From Crocodylus rhombifer (taxonomy: Eukaryota; Chordata; Crocodylia; Crocodylidae): 64,000 nucleotides of DNA. Of this stretch, positions 11,621 through 23,012 are shown piece after piece. The notes beneath the pieces are model-generated. The model was given only the letters and a program-made list of their open reading frames with translations, was not told the origin of the DNA and searched no databases. Each line of letters begins with the position of its first letter. The stretch's first letter is position 1. A program made the translations under genes and the position numbers. Location of the stretch: assembly GCA_038503035.1 (NCBI GenBank), contig JAVSML010024009.1:1-64000 (forward strand), written 5' to 3'.

Positions 11621-12605
11621 CCAGGCAAGTGGTGAAAACACCTCCTTTCCCTCTATGCACATGCACATAGTGTGCCCTACATGCAAGGTGCAAAAATACA
11701 CTTGAGATTGTGGGAAGTAGCATGGGTCTTTTTGTCCACGCGTTTAAGGGAGGCCAACAGAGTGCACTTATGTTTAAAAAAAATCCTCGAAGGATGTGTC
11801 ATAAAACACCAATGATCCAGGGCCTGTTCTCAGAAGGAGTGTGGGGAGGGGCAGGGAGAATAGTCACTGAACAAACGAGCACACGCTTGTAAGCAATGCT
11901 TGGGGGCAGCTCTGTGCGCACTGACCAATTTTGACTGTGTCCTGACAGCAGATCCTTTCCCTGACAGAACATGGGAAACCATTTTCAAGTGTCCATTTAG
12001 ATAAAACACCCCATCAAACCATGCTTGCCTTCATGGGGGAGCAGGAGCGAGATTAATGTGGACAAGGTATTAAACAGGATGCTGATGAGCTTTACGCGCC
12101 TCTTGTCTCCGATCTGCTTATGTCCATTCTGGCCTGAGCCCAGTCAGGTGTATGGGTGGGTGTACAGAGCCAGTGCAACTCTTACTGCCGGCTACACATG
12201 CCCTGCATCCCTTTGCCAGCCTCAGCCTTTAACTAATTCCCCAGCACTCGGTGAACACGATCATCTCTTCCTCCAAAATTTCTCCACGCTGCAAGCTCTG
12301 GAAATCACAGACAACCAAGTTTTATACAAGCCTCATTTCACTGGTCATCAATCTCTCCCTAGAAACTTGACTGAAGTTACTGACTCGCTTGAATGATACA
12401 TTTTATGTTTACCATTCATTGCCTCTCCATCCTTCTCTTCTCCTTCCTTTTCAGGAAAGCAGCACTCTAAGTTACTGGGGAAGGAGAAGTTCTCCAAACA
12501 GACCACAACCCAACATTTTCTGCATGTGTATCAAGTAGGCCTACTGAACCGGGTTCTCAGCTGGCATCAATCAGTCTTGTTCCTGAGGATGTCGGGGGAA
12601 CTACC
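11621..12605. other. Unassigned non-coding DNA
   Basis: A 123-codon plus-strand opening at 12025-12396 has no recognised domain and no splice or translation context that would support it. No repeat recognised. Confidence 0.4.
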
Positions 12606-12745
12606 AAAATTAGCCTGGGATTCAGGAGACCAAGGATCAACCCCCCCACTCCGTGCCTCACTTCCTCGTTGGTAAAACAGGAATAACGGCCCTGTCCTGC
12701 CTCTCGCAGGCGCTGGGAAGAGAAACAGCGAAGACCAAGAAGTGC
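12606..12745 (+). repeat. MIR-type SINE relic
   Basis: GGGATTCAGGAGACCAAGGATC matches the start of sauropsid MIR-like copies ('ggagtcaggagacctgggttc'), followed by GTGCCTCACTTCCTCGTTGGTAAAACAGGAATAAC, matching the MIR centre. Diverged, with no intact ends. Confidence 0.65.
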
Positions 12746-14462
12746 ACAGATGTTGTAGTAACAGGGGTCATACACGTTCGTTCAAAGGATAGAAGATGGA
12801 GCAATCTGAGGTGAATAAAAAATTGATGTTATCAACTTATCCCTAGAAAATCTTCATACCTGGCATCAAATGCTCTGTTTTAATACACTGTCTGAACCTC
12901 TTCACTTACACTGGTTGGGTTCAAACAGAACTACACTGATTTCAATGGATTTACTGAGATTTGTACCAATGCACCAGAAGGATAGCGCACCACAGATAAA
13001 TGCTTAGAAAAAGCTGTCCCAGCCATAGCACAGAGACCGTGGTTTGGGCTTCTCAGTTTCTTTGATCAATATTTCTATTTTCTTTTAAGTGAGAACAACT
13101 AGAACATACAATCAGTAACAGGCCTAATTACAGAAGTGGATATTTTAATTACTTTCACAAGGAAATGAAAAGTAGCCAAAAAAATTAGCTATAGCATCTC
13201 AAAAAGATACAATTTCGTGAGCTAATTAAGATTTAAACCATGGCAAGCTGCTAGTTTCTCAATGTGCTATGCAATTGCTCGCATCAGACAAGCAAGGTAT
13301 GTAAGAACAATTTGGAAATTACTTATGGGAATGAGGGGAGTTGTGTAATTTGATTTAGTCCGTTGCTTTTGTCAATAGGAAAATATGAAACATGTCGTTT
13401 CTCCACGTGACCAAGAGCAATTTAAAGGAGAAAAAATAATAAAAATCAATAAGCAGATCTAAAGCTCCATTGGTAGGGGAAGTCCATGGCACATCTGCAG
13501 TGGGCTCTGCAATACTGCCTAAAGAAGTATGTGTCAAAGCCAAACAGCCTGGTGTACTTAGTTGCAATGCCCCTTCAAAGCAACAGAGCTCTGCTAGGAC
13601 CTACCAGGGTTCAACTTGATCCATCATGTCTTGGTAGGACAGATTTGCAAAACAAAAAAAACAAAACAAAACAAAAAAAGAGAGAGAAAACATTTAGAAA
13701 AATAAAGCATGCAAGAGGACTCTGATCCTATGGATTACTGTTGAGTCTGTTGCAAGTGTGCTGCAGCCAGCCAGGAGAATAAAGCACTGTACTGCCCTTA
13801 TGCTGAGTGCAATTTAATTTGTACGTCCAGATGTTCATTTCAGGATTTTTATCCATTTTGAAGAGTTATATCTCCAATGCTCTGGAATAAAACCAAAATT
13901 ATGCATAAGCCATTTACAGGATTCCTGTGGCAAAGATTCCTAGTCCTGCTAGGCTATTTTAGGGCAATGAAGGCACATTTTATGCAAGGGAGGAGGATTG
14001 TTCAACAAAGCTGTAACATTTTGATAAAAAAGGACTTAATCTGAATCCCTATCAGAGCACATAAAGACCTGGGGTTTACAGGAGTCCAGGTGGTCTGTCC
14101 ACCACTCACACCCAGTGCTGGAGGAAAACACTACTAGCAGCAAATTGTCCTGCCTTTCATTTTTGAAAGAGGCTGGCATCCCAGAACAGTAACGCACAGA
14201 AGATCACAGCTCTTGGCTTACCACCCAGATATATGATTCAGTGAACCACGTGGCCGGGCTATGGAAATACCCTTATCAAGTTTCACTAGAACCACTTATG
14301 GAGAAAGTATCCTACAAGAACAACAGAGATAGGATGCTGTGTGGGGAGGGAAAGGAAACAATGTGGTCCCTGCAACTGCATGGTAAATGCACCAGGGTCA
14401 GAGTGAACATTAGGTGTTTAATTTTCTTAAATGTGCAAATGACAGACTTACAAGAGCTAAGT
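12746..14462. other. Unassigned non-coding DNA
   Basis: Contains an (AAAAC)n-like tract at 13648-13679. CTACACTGATTTCAATGGATTTACTG near 12930 resembles part of a widespread amniote interspersed repeat that carries 'gacttcaatggg' words. No exon recognised. Confidence 0.4.
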
Positions 14463-14824
14463 CAGGGACGGGCAATTATTCCGGGCAAAGGGCCGCTTAA
14501 CTGGGTTTTGGCAAGCTGTCTAGAGCCGCATGGATAGCCCACCCCTTGACAGGTGTCCCACCCCCGGTCACCATCTTATGACCAGAAGTCCCATCTCCTA
14601 AGTCCCTCTCCATCCCCAGAAATACTCCTTTCAGCAAGAGGTTTTGTCATCTCTGAACCAAAAAAATGCCAAATTATATTTCAAAAAAAAAAAAAAAAAA
14701 AAATTGAACATCTATAACATTCATTTATTGAACTAAAAAACCATCTTTGTCCTGAATTCCATGCGTTTGTGTAGTGTACACAGAGGTGATTGCATAATAG
14801 CTTAAAATGAAGTCTTACTCTTGT

Positions 14825-15040
14825 ATATTGTGGGGGTGAGGGGCATGGGGCTAGGTTTGTGGGGGGCTGTTAGTGTGTGGGTATTTGGGGTGATGAAATA
14901 TGTGGGGTATGGGCAGGTATGGCATTTGTGGGGGAAAGATGGCCGGGGTGTGGGAATAAGTGTGGAGCTCTGCATGTATGGCAGTGTAACGGGTTGTGGG
15001 TGCATGTGTATGGTGGGGTGTGCATGTGGGACTCGCCTTA
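14825..15040 (+). repeat. G-rich TGTGGGG-type degenerate array
   Basis: GTGGGG, GGGGTGAGGGG, TGTGGGGTATGGG and similar words recur irregularly on the plus strand over about 215 bp, with many runs of three or more G. It lies inside the hAT-like element and abuts the (AC)n run. Guanine runs at this spacing could form G-quadruplexes. Confidence 0.6.
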
Positions 15041-15043
15041 TGA

Positions 15044-15066
15044 ACACACACACACACACACACACA
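15044..15066. repeat. (AC)n microsatellite
   Basis: About eleven AC units without interruption, inside the hAT-like element. Likely polymorphic in length. Confidence 0.9.
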
Positions 15067-16588
15067 GCATGGGCCCCATGCTCGGGTGATGCAGCCACAT
15101 GGTGCTGGAGCAGCCCAAAAACTGCGGCAGGCAGAGACTTCTGGTTGGGGGTGGGGCCAGACTGGCCTTGCTGCTGGCTCCTGCTGGCTCCCCCTGGGTC
15201 CTACTGCCCCTGGCTCCTATCACCTTTGACAGGCAGCCAGAAGCAGATAAATATATGTTTTCTAAATTTTTTAGGGGCTCTGCAGGCAGGATAGAGTGGC
15301 CTGGTAAGCCAGATATGACGTGTGGGCCATATTTTGCCCACCTCTGAGTGAGGTGGTTACTCCTGGTCACTGACACAGGATTCCTTGAGAGGTCCAATAC
15401 CACTAAGGCAGGGAAAGCTTGCCATGCCTTGCAAACAACCCTTGTCCACCCCCACAAGATATGGCTGCTTCTTCCCTCAACATAGCCATTCTCCCAGAGG
15501 GGCAAGTAAAGTAGACCCTACTTCTGTAGGTTGGAGGCAATGCAATGTGGGTCTCACTGCCCACTGAGCTGCCTACCTACACAAGTTTTGCTGCAACAAG
15601 GGGTCTTCCTGTACCGAATGAGTTTTCTGCATGCCACTTTTGGTATGATGGCAGCCCCTCAGAAGCAAAAAAAAAGAAAAGGGGGGGAGGATCAGAAATC
15701 ATCTGAGAACGTAGAGGAGAACAAGCTGCTCAGAAAAGAACAGAAACCTGAACTGAATAGAAAGCTATCCAGAGCAAGCTGCAAACCGCCCCCCAGTTCT
15801 TTGCCAAGTCAAAAAAAGACTTCAGATGACCACATAAGTGCCTAATTTTAAGCCTCTCTCAAAATACAGGAAGCCTGTTCAACAGAAGTGAGGAGAGTTG
15901 TTTTCCATACTAAGCGTTGGCCTGACTCTCGCTTCTCTGCACCGACTCCAGTGGAGACGCACAAGACACAGTGCGGTGAACAGAGAAGCAATGAAACAGA
16001 TGCTAACGCAAACGCATTGCAATAGTTCTCACCCCACAGCTTTGAATTTCTGAATGCACCTTGTAACCTGAAAATAAAGCTTGATGTTTGCTAGCTCGAT
16101 GAATGCAGGACATGGAGAAACACCACTCTTTATATTATGGCGGTCCTGTTTCTTTCACACTGCTTCTCTTATAGGCCCCTGGTATTTAGCATGGCTTTTC
16201 AACCTCTACTTTAGAGCCATTTACAAAGCTGCATTACAAAAACTGAGAGATTTCAAGGTTTCTTTCTTCTTTTCCAGGGGAAATAAGCAACAGCTACTTG
16301 CATCTATTCCATAGCCATGCCTATATAGATGGGTACTGCTTCATCTCAAAGCCTTCCCAGCTAGGCAGCTACTGTGTATTACGAATCTCTCTCATGTTGT
16401 CTTTCCAGTGAACTCAACCGTGACCTGGACAAGCCAGCCTCCCTTGAGAGCCAAGATAATTCAGTGTCTATGCCACTCACTTCCCGGACAGCTCCTTAAG
16501 CTCAGGCTGCTAATATTTCACTTTATGTTCATGTGATGGTTGAAAATGACTGTCAATTCCTACAGCTAAGTGCTCGGTAACAGACTTG

Positions 16589-16621
16589 CTTTTTGGGGGT
16601 TTGAACCCTGGCCCCAAAAAG
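16589..16621. repeat. Perfect inverted repeat
   Basis: CTTTTTGGGG at 16589-16598 pairs exactly with CCCCAAAAAG at 16612-16621 around a 13-base loop containing GTTTGAACCCTGG. The loop resembles a tRNA T-loop or MIR word, but no cloverleaf can be built from the flanks. Confidence 0.6.
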
Positions 16622-17743
16622 TTAGAAGTCATTTGCTTCATCATCACACCTCTGTGCACTACCACATCCCATGTATTCAGTGCATTAATTGTCCTGGTCT
16701 CTGATGCTATTTTGCTAATGCAACATTATGAGAAAAGGTGCCTTGGTGTCTACAGTATTAAAAAGATGCTTATTTTATTGACTAGCTACATGAGATGCCA
16801 ACATCTGAAATTCACAGTTACCCTCCACGAGGATGCTAAAGCAATTATTTTAACTATAAAAAAGTTAGCAGATGTTGAAAAAATGGCACAGCATTTCCTT
16901 GCTCTATAGAAGGATGCACTTGACTCTCTCCAGCCAAAATTCAAGTGGAACAAGATCACCAGGCCTCTATGCTTGACCCTGCTTCCTCCCATTCCTTCAT
17001 CTTAGGACTTGAATTGTGCTCACCCTCTGCACTGGACTAAATATCTTCCCCAAAGAGTGAAGACTATATTGACTTCGAAATAAAGAGGAGGTGCGGAAGG
17101 GGCTTTGGGGCTGGCTGTATTTCTCACTTTCCTTTTTACACAATATTACCAGAGGCAGCACCCAGTACATTTTGACCCTTTTTGGACAGGCATGCACACT
17201 CCCTGCAGTGTGATACAGGGTCCACACTTTTACACATGAAGCAAAGCAAAAATAAACTCAGTCCCCTGTCTACCAAGTAACCCCCAAATTTGGGGGGCTT
17301 GCAATTTGCCTTCACACTGATGGAGAAGTCGGTGACCATCAGTATCTTTTTTAGTGCAACTTGTTCTATTTGCACTGTACATAATTCAGTCCTGGAGCAG
17401 TCTCGTTCACAAAGATCATGTAGATAATCCCTCTGTTTTCAGAGATCTCAGCCAAAACACTGCTACATCAGTGCCAGGAGGAACCCTGCTTTAAGTCCTG
17501 ACGAAATGGAGATGAAGGTGGAAGGTAAACTCGCCTGTTTCCAACATCTTCCAAATACAAACTGCACTACCAAATTAACAACATACCATTTTTTCAAAGG
17601 CTAAAAGCTGCTATTATGCTAGTATAAATAACCTTGAAAGTTTTAATACTGCTAACTCCCACTGTAATAAAAAAAAAGTGCATGGCTTTCCCCTTAGAGA
17701 CTAAGAGAGAACTTGAAGGAAGAGAAGCATTCATAGCAAATTC

Positions 17744-17759
17744 TATATATATATATATA
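17744..17759. repeat. (TA)8 microsatellite
   Basis: Eight uninterrupted TA units. Confidence 0.9.
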
Positions 17760-18518
17760 CAGAAATGCATCACTAATGCTTTTCTATAAAGGCACTCAGA
17801 CATGCTAGAGATAAGGAAAATATAAAAACTTGAATAGAACAGCACAGAAAACTTACACCCGCAGTTATATAATGCCCAGTTTAACCTGCCTCCATGTATT
17901 ACATTTCCTGGGTCATGCTGAGTGTGATCTGAACAAGTATTTGGTAGCCAGCCTGCCACCTGCTACAAGGAGGAGATTGTCCCATGGTCCCAGAAGTGTA
18001 CGATGCAGCCGTAAAAGAAATCAAGATCTGATCCCATGTAGTCATCACTTCTGCATGCCCCTGCGGAGCCCACAGCTCTAGACAACCCTTAACACTAGAT
18101 GATGAGCGAGCACCACAACTAAGCCCCACAAGCGCAGTTTACAACTGCTTCTTTCTTCAAGATGGAGGGTCAGGCTTTCTTCTGGGAAAGTGGGATCATG
18201 GGGATTTTCTTAATAAATATTCAGCGTCCTCTCCAGATCAAAAGTGGTGAGCGCGAGCAAAACGGCTGGCTTTTGCATCAGCTCCCTGCTTATATTTTCT
18301 ATGTAACCTGCTCTAAAAGTATAATGATCAGCATTAAATCCAAGCTTGAAGGCACCGCACTAAAGCCCAAGACAACATTTACATTTCTGTGAGGCTGAGG
18401 CATGGAAATTCAGTGACAAATCCATTTTTTTAATGCAGAGTTCTGGGTTTGGAGCATTTATAAAGACAGAAAAAGCCAGTGCTGGGTAGAAAGCATGTGC
18501 TGGTTGCACTTTTTTGGG

Positions 18519-18540
18519 TTTTATTTATTTATTTATTTTT
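18519..18540. repeat. (ATTT)n microsatellite
   Basis: TTTATTTATTTATTTATTTTT, four to five tetranucleotide units. Confidence 0.85.
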
Positions 18541-19155
18541 AATAAGATGTGCTACCCCCACCCCTCACCCCCCTTAAAGAAACACACAGAAGCCCATGTT
18601 AAAATACCAACCAGGCTTTATCTTTGTAGATGGATCCATGCATCCACACCTGTCCTAGCAAGTCACAGCATATATAGGTCCAATCTTACTTAACACATGC
18701 CTCTTTCAAGCTATAGGGTAAGCATTTAAAAATCAAAAGAGCTCAATTAGAAGACAACAGCAATGAGCTCTAAAGAGTTTGCTCTGGGATTCACTGGGCA
18801 AAAAAAAAATGGCAACCCGGGCCAAAGGCTCTTAGCATAGTGGCAATACGGATGTGGGAGGGGCAAAGGAAAGAGTCTTCATGCTAAAGATAAATGTGAA
18901 GTAAATCACATCCTTTCCTCCGTGCTCCCCATCTTCAAAAGAAGGATAGCAACATTCCCTGGTTATTATCCTCTGTCTGAGTTGTCTGTTAAATGGCAAG
19001 TTGCGAAGGGAAGGGAAATGAGATTTGCCTCAGGATGGACATTTAAGATACAAGGTTGAGCGTCCGAGATTAATAGACCCTTCTAAACGTTTTGGCCTAA
19101 TAACTTCAATGAGATCAAACAACACATTAGAAACAGTTCCAACAAAGCTACAGAC

Positions 19156-19409
19156 CGGAGTGACCAAGGTACAGCCCGCAGGCCAGATGTGGCCCGCAGA
19201 GCCATGTCATTCGGTTTGCAGGACTCTGGTTGGGAGGAGCGGGGGCTACCCTAGCTCCAGGAGCCAGAACAATTAATGCTGCCGCCACCAAATGCCAGCT
19301 CCACAGGCCAGACGGCACAGCCTTGTGCTTTGGATCTGAACTGTGGATTAGAGTCGCGCTCTGGAGCCAACCAGGGATGAGGCGGGACCAGGGGAGTTGG
19401 ACACCACTG
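19156..19409. mobile_element. hAT-like non-autonomous transposon (about 254 bp)
   Basis: The right end, reverse-complemented, reads CAGTGGTGTCCAACTCCCC. The left end reads CGGAGTGACCAAGGTACAGC and continues GCAGGCCAGATGTGGCCCGC, the typical start of amniote hAT elements ('cagtggtgcccaaggtgcggcccgc'). Flanks CTACAGAC (19148-19155) and CTGTAGAC (19410-19417) form an 8-bp target duplication with two mismatches. No coding frame. Confidence 0.75.
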
Positions 19410-19417
19410 CTGTAGAC

Positions 19418-20559
19418 ATCCCTTCAATTTGCATTTTGAACTGGTTTGAAATTGCAGGCCGCAGAACACCCTAGTGGCTTTGAAACTGGGTTCATTTAAA
19501 AGGTCCAGAGTCTTACCCTGAAAGGCATTCATTCTTGCTGAATGCATGTTTAGCGATAACCCCAAAAATGTCCCGCATGAAAAGGTACCTTAAAAAAAAT
19601 AATCAGGAAGCCCAATTCAAAACTTAGTAGAGTTGACAGAAAGACTCTCACCAACTTAAGTGGGCTTTCAATCAGGATCTTTGTCTGGAAAAAAAATAAA
19701 TAAATAGAACTAGAGAGAATAGGTTAGTTTATACACATCCGAAGAATGAACAAAGTCAGAGTGCCCCCTTCTGATTCCCGATAGAAATGTGAATAGACGA
19801 CAAGAATAGCAGCACTCCTCCAAGTGGTCTTGGCATCAAAATGGAAGCCTCAAGGCCATTTGGCAAGAAAAAGCTGTCAAGCAGGCATTAAAGCATCCTG
19901 TAAAGAGGAGTAAGAGGTTTGGGTTGATCCTTATTTTAATCAGAATCTCTTTGCTCTTCCCTTCGCTTGAGACATCCAAGCATGCAGCTTTATAGTGAAA
20001 GGAAGTTACTATTGCTTGATAAGAAGCGAAGAAGCTTTCTCAGCTGTTGCAAAATAATGCCGTAGACAACTCCACAAGTATACGCTCTTAATTCAGGACT
20101 AAACGCGCCTAGTTCTGCTGTGGCATAATCTGCTTTGAGAGAGAAAAGACAGAGTCTCCTCTCGCACGCTTCCATTTTATGCCACAGCATAACACCGTTG
20201 ACTTTGGATTTATGATCACTCGCATGAACACTTTGTTACTACATGTGTAGAAAAAAAAAAAATCCTTGCTGTACTGGCCCACTTCTAGGTACCCTAGATG
20301 TCAACCCAGCTTATCCCTTCCTTCCCATTCCCATCCATTTAGATTTCATCTGCCTTTACGCTTATCAAAATCTTCCCACCTGTAGGCTGAATTCTACTGC
20401 CAGTCGCACTAACATCAATCTGAAGCAGTCCCATTGATTTCAGTCAAGTCGCTCTGGATTTACAATCATGTCACTAACAAAAGCTTGGACCTGCGCACGG
20501 TGCATTAGTTGCGTACCACCGCCCCCATTAATACTAATGGGCACGGGGCTGTTGTAGCC
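19418..20559. other. Unassigned non-coding DNA
   Basis: No gene recognised. Around 20380-20460 the words CAGTCCCATTGATTTCAGTCAAG belong to the widespread 'ccattgacttcaatgg' amniote repeat group, but boundaries cannot be set. Confidence 0.4.
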
Positions 20560-20960
20560 CAGATCAGCAAGAGGAGAACAAGTCCCGGGGAGTTAAAGGC
20601 ATCTTGAGGTTAATTAAACTGGAGGGATCTCTGCTTTTTCCACCGCTCAGGTATATTTTTGCAGCTCGCTTAATCCCAACTGAAGTAACATCACAATTAA
20701 AGCTGGTGAAATGAGGGCATCTTAAAGGCACAGGAAACTATCCCTCCCTCCTTCCTCTGCAGCCTGTCTCAGCATCTTAATCAGGATGGGGGAGATCAAG
20801 GAGACTCCATTTAAGAATTACTGTATTATAACAAAATGTCCGCTCTGCTCTGGAAGATGCAGCAAGGACGAATCCAATCCCTCCCGACACAAAGTTCCAC
20901 TGTATCGCATGAATTTTTCAAGTGGCCTCATGAATTCATGCACCAAGATCACTTAATACA
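20560..20960. promoter_or_regulatory. Candidate conserved non-coding element
   Basis: Repeat-free block with GAGGTTAATTAAACTGG, CGCTTAATCCCAACTG, CATCACAATTAAAGCTGG, GCATCTTAATCAGGATGG and TGAATTCATGCAC. TAATTA and TTAATC words (homeodomain and bicoid-class types) recur. A candidate enhancer by texture only. Confidence 0.28.
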
Positions 20961-21159
20961 GTCCTCGTTTACAAATGCTGCCTGTGAATGTTGACAGTAT
21001 TCAAAGTATACGTTTAAAAATACACCACCATGAAAATTCCCTTTTGAAAACGGCTAGGAGGACCCATGTCTCCATGACATGGTTCGGAAAGACGAGCAAG
21101 CCATAATTCAATGGCGCGCGCGCAAACAGAAGCTCAGAGAAGCAGGCACTTGAATGGCT

Positions 21160-21290
21160 TTAAATCCCCAACCCTGGATTCTGTGCGTGGTTCTGCCATT
21201 GCCTGCCAGTGGCAGCCTTTTCTCTTTTGTGCCTCAGTTTCCTTAACTGTAATACAGGGTAAAAGCAGTTACCTTCCTCAAGCACATGCT
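21160..21290 (+). repeat. MIR-like SINE, 5' and central part
   Basis: GTGCCTCAGTTTCCTTAACTGTAATACAGGGTAAAAGC is a close match to the MIR central block. The preceding CCTGGATTCTGTGCGTGGTTCTGCC fits the MIR head. The expected 3' part is missing here but appears about 330 bp downstream at 21622-21676. Confidence 0.65.
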
Positions 21291-21621
21291 TTATTCATTA
21301 AAAATGAGCAAACAAACAGCATCTCAAAGGCAAGTCTCATTAACAGCCTTTTCCATCAGGTGATTCAACTACCTTTATCCCCTGCAAACAAAAAAACCCC
21401 CAAAATCCGCTTAGTTGCCTATGGTTTCACAATACCTAGAAGACCTTCTGAAGCTTTATGTAAGAGTAGGCATTTGCCCCAATTGCAAGACATTTCTCCT
21501 TTCCACCCTCCTCTGATAATTATGTCGTATGGCTATACGCTATACTTTTCTGCCTGGCTGGCTCACTCCACCACAAAAATGCTTGCATTTCAGTGGGGAA
21601 GCTGCGGGTATTTAGTCTGTG

Positions 21622-21676
21622 AGGCACTTTGAGATCCTTTGGGATGAAAGCAGCTATATAAATGTAAATTATTCTC
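21622..21676 (+). repeat. MIR/CORE-SINE 3' tail
   Basis: GAGGCACTTTGAGATCCTTTGG followed by GATGAAAGCAGCTATATAAATGTAAATTATT is the classic 3' tail of sauropsid MIR-like/CORE SINEs. It is in the same orientation as the block at 21160-21290, so the two may be one SINE split by an insertion. Confidence 0.7.
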
Positions 21677-21744
21677 ATTAATGTAAATTGTGGGACAATG
21701 TGATGTTTACAGCAAACACTCCCATGGCTGAGTTTGAGATTCAT

Positions 21745-21769
21745 ATATATATATATGTATCTGTATATA

Positions 21770-21811
<42 letters not shown>

Positions 21812-21875
21812 ATATACACATACACACACACACATACATACACATACACATTATATACAGATACACACACAATAC
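21745..21875. repeat. (TA)n-(TG)n-(CA)n compound microsatellite forming a long inverted repeat
   Basis: A TA tract is followed by GTATCTGTATATAATGTGTG and about 20 TG units. Then CATATACACATACACACACA-type sequence closes with CACATTATATACAGATAC. The unique words GTATCTGTATATAATGTG (from 21757) and CACATTATATACAGATAC (to 21864) are exact reverse complements, so the array is a near-perfect palindrome about 108 bp long. Frames read through it are meaningless. Confidence 0.85.
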
Positions 21876-22500
21876 CAGTGGAAAGAATAGAAGTCAGCTC
21901 AGCAGCTGGGACACCAGGGAAAGCTTTTCCTGGAGCTGACATGAATCCATTAGGGTGTTAACGCACACGCAGAGACAAGAGGGTCAGGCTCCCAGGGCAG
22001 TGTCGAGGTCAGAGAACATTCATCTCCCACGTACGCTGCTAAAAGACATTTCAAAAACACTGAAGTCCCTTTCTTGTTCAGTAATCCGCAGACTTGAACC
22101 CTCTCGTTAACGGCACCAGGTTAATTGTTGCCAGTTTTTTTTTTTTTTTTCTTTTTTCCAAGAGCACTTCTCAAAAAATGTCAGGTGACCCCAAGTCAAA
22201 TGACTTGCTTTTAAAAAAGGAAGAATTTACATGCGGAGATTTAAATGACCGTTACTAATGAGACCATTGGACCCATTTCCTTAGTTTTGGCCTGATCCAA
22301 ATCTCAGTGAAAGCCGACCAGAAGCTTTCCATTGCACTTTGGATCAGACTTTTCAATTTCCCTCTCTTGATCCCATTCTCTAAGCCCACAGTGGCAAAAG
22401 ACAAGCCTTGAGCTCACTAGTTCATGTTTATTCTCACCCACAGAGCAAACAATGTCTCCTTCTTCGTTGCTAGTGTTGGCCATGGACCAAACCAGAGCTT
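21876..22500. other. Unassigned non-coding DNA
   Basis: Contains a T16 run interrupted by a C near 22135-22158. No exon or repeat body recognised. Confidence 0.4.
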
Positions 22501-23012
22501 CCATAGGATTATAGGAAAGTAGGACTGAAAGGGACCTCACAAGGTCACCTAGTCAAGCTCCCTGCTCAAGGCAGGATCATCCCCGACTAAACCATTACAG
22601 CAAGTGTCTATCCAACCTGCTCTTGAAAATCTCCAGACATGGAGATTTTGCTTCTCTAGGTAGCCCATTCTAATGCTTGACTACCCTCGGAGGCAGAAAG
22701 TTCCCCCTAATCTCCAATCTAAATTTCTTCTGCTGTCACATAAGGCCATTGCTCCCAGCCCCCTACACTCACAAAGGAAAGCTCATCTCCAACTTCTTTG
22801 TAAATCACTCTTCAGGTATTTGAAGACTTATCCAATCCTCCCTTAGGTCTTCACTTCGCCAGACTAAAAGAAGCCTAGGCTCTTTCAGTCTTCCCGCACA
22901 AGTCTTGCTTCCCAGGCCTCTGATCCTTTTTGGTGCTCTCTGCTAGACTCTTTCCAGTCTGCCCACGTCCTTCTTGAAGTCTGAGGCCCAGAACTGGACA
23001 GAGTGCTTACTT
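22501..23012 (-). mobile_element. CR1 LINE 3' fragment, antisense
   Basis: Read on the minus strand this is the 3' end of a CR1 retrotransposon. Plus-strand words AAAGTAGGACTGAAAGGGAC, TCACCTAGTCAAGCTCCC, AAGGCAGGATCATC and the later GACTCTTTCCAGTCTGCCC match the reverse complement of sauropsid CR1 tails. The element's 3' end lies at the left (22501), where CCATAGGATTATAGGA is a decayed form of the terminal ATTCTATG-type repeats. It is 5'-truncated near 23012, as usual for CR1, and has no intact frame. Confidence 0.85.

Larger units (their letters stand above)
14463..15346. mobile_element. hAT-like non-autonomous transposon (about 884 bp)
   Basis: The left end reads CAGGGACGGGCAATTATTCC. The right end, reverse-complemented, reads CAGAGGTGGGCAAAATATGG. 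This is a GGGCAAAxTATGGCCC-type terminal repeat seen in amniote hAT elements. Flanks AGCTAAGT (14455-14462) and AGTGAGGT (15347-15354) share 5 of 8 positions, consistent with a decayed 8-bp duplication. The interior has an A21 tract, a G-rich degenerate array and a (CA)n run. No transposase is recognisable; the 157-codon opening at 14821-15294 is read from simple sequence. Confidence 0.7.
15355..19147. other. Unassigned non-coding DNA
   Basis: No gene recognised. Holds a perfect 10-bp inverted repeat (16589-16598 with 16612-16621), a (TA)8 run at 17744-17759 and an (ATTT)n tract at about 18519-18540. The largest openings, such as 15531-15845 and 17594-17959, have no known domain. Confidence 0.45.

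Noticed and set aside
14821..15294. Overlapping open frames of up to 157 codons on both strands
   Set aside because: They are read from the G-rich array and (AC)n run; the translations are low-complexity Gly/Val/Thr-His strings.
16589..16621. Possible tRNA because of GTTTGAACCC between paired arms
   Set aside because: No D-arm, anticodon arm or acceptor stem can be drawn around it.
21111..21632. 173-codon plus-strand open frame
   Set aside because: It spans a MIR-like SINE and its insertion and has no known domain.
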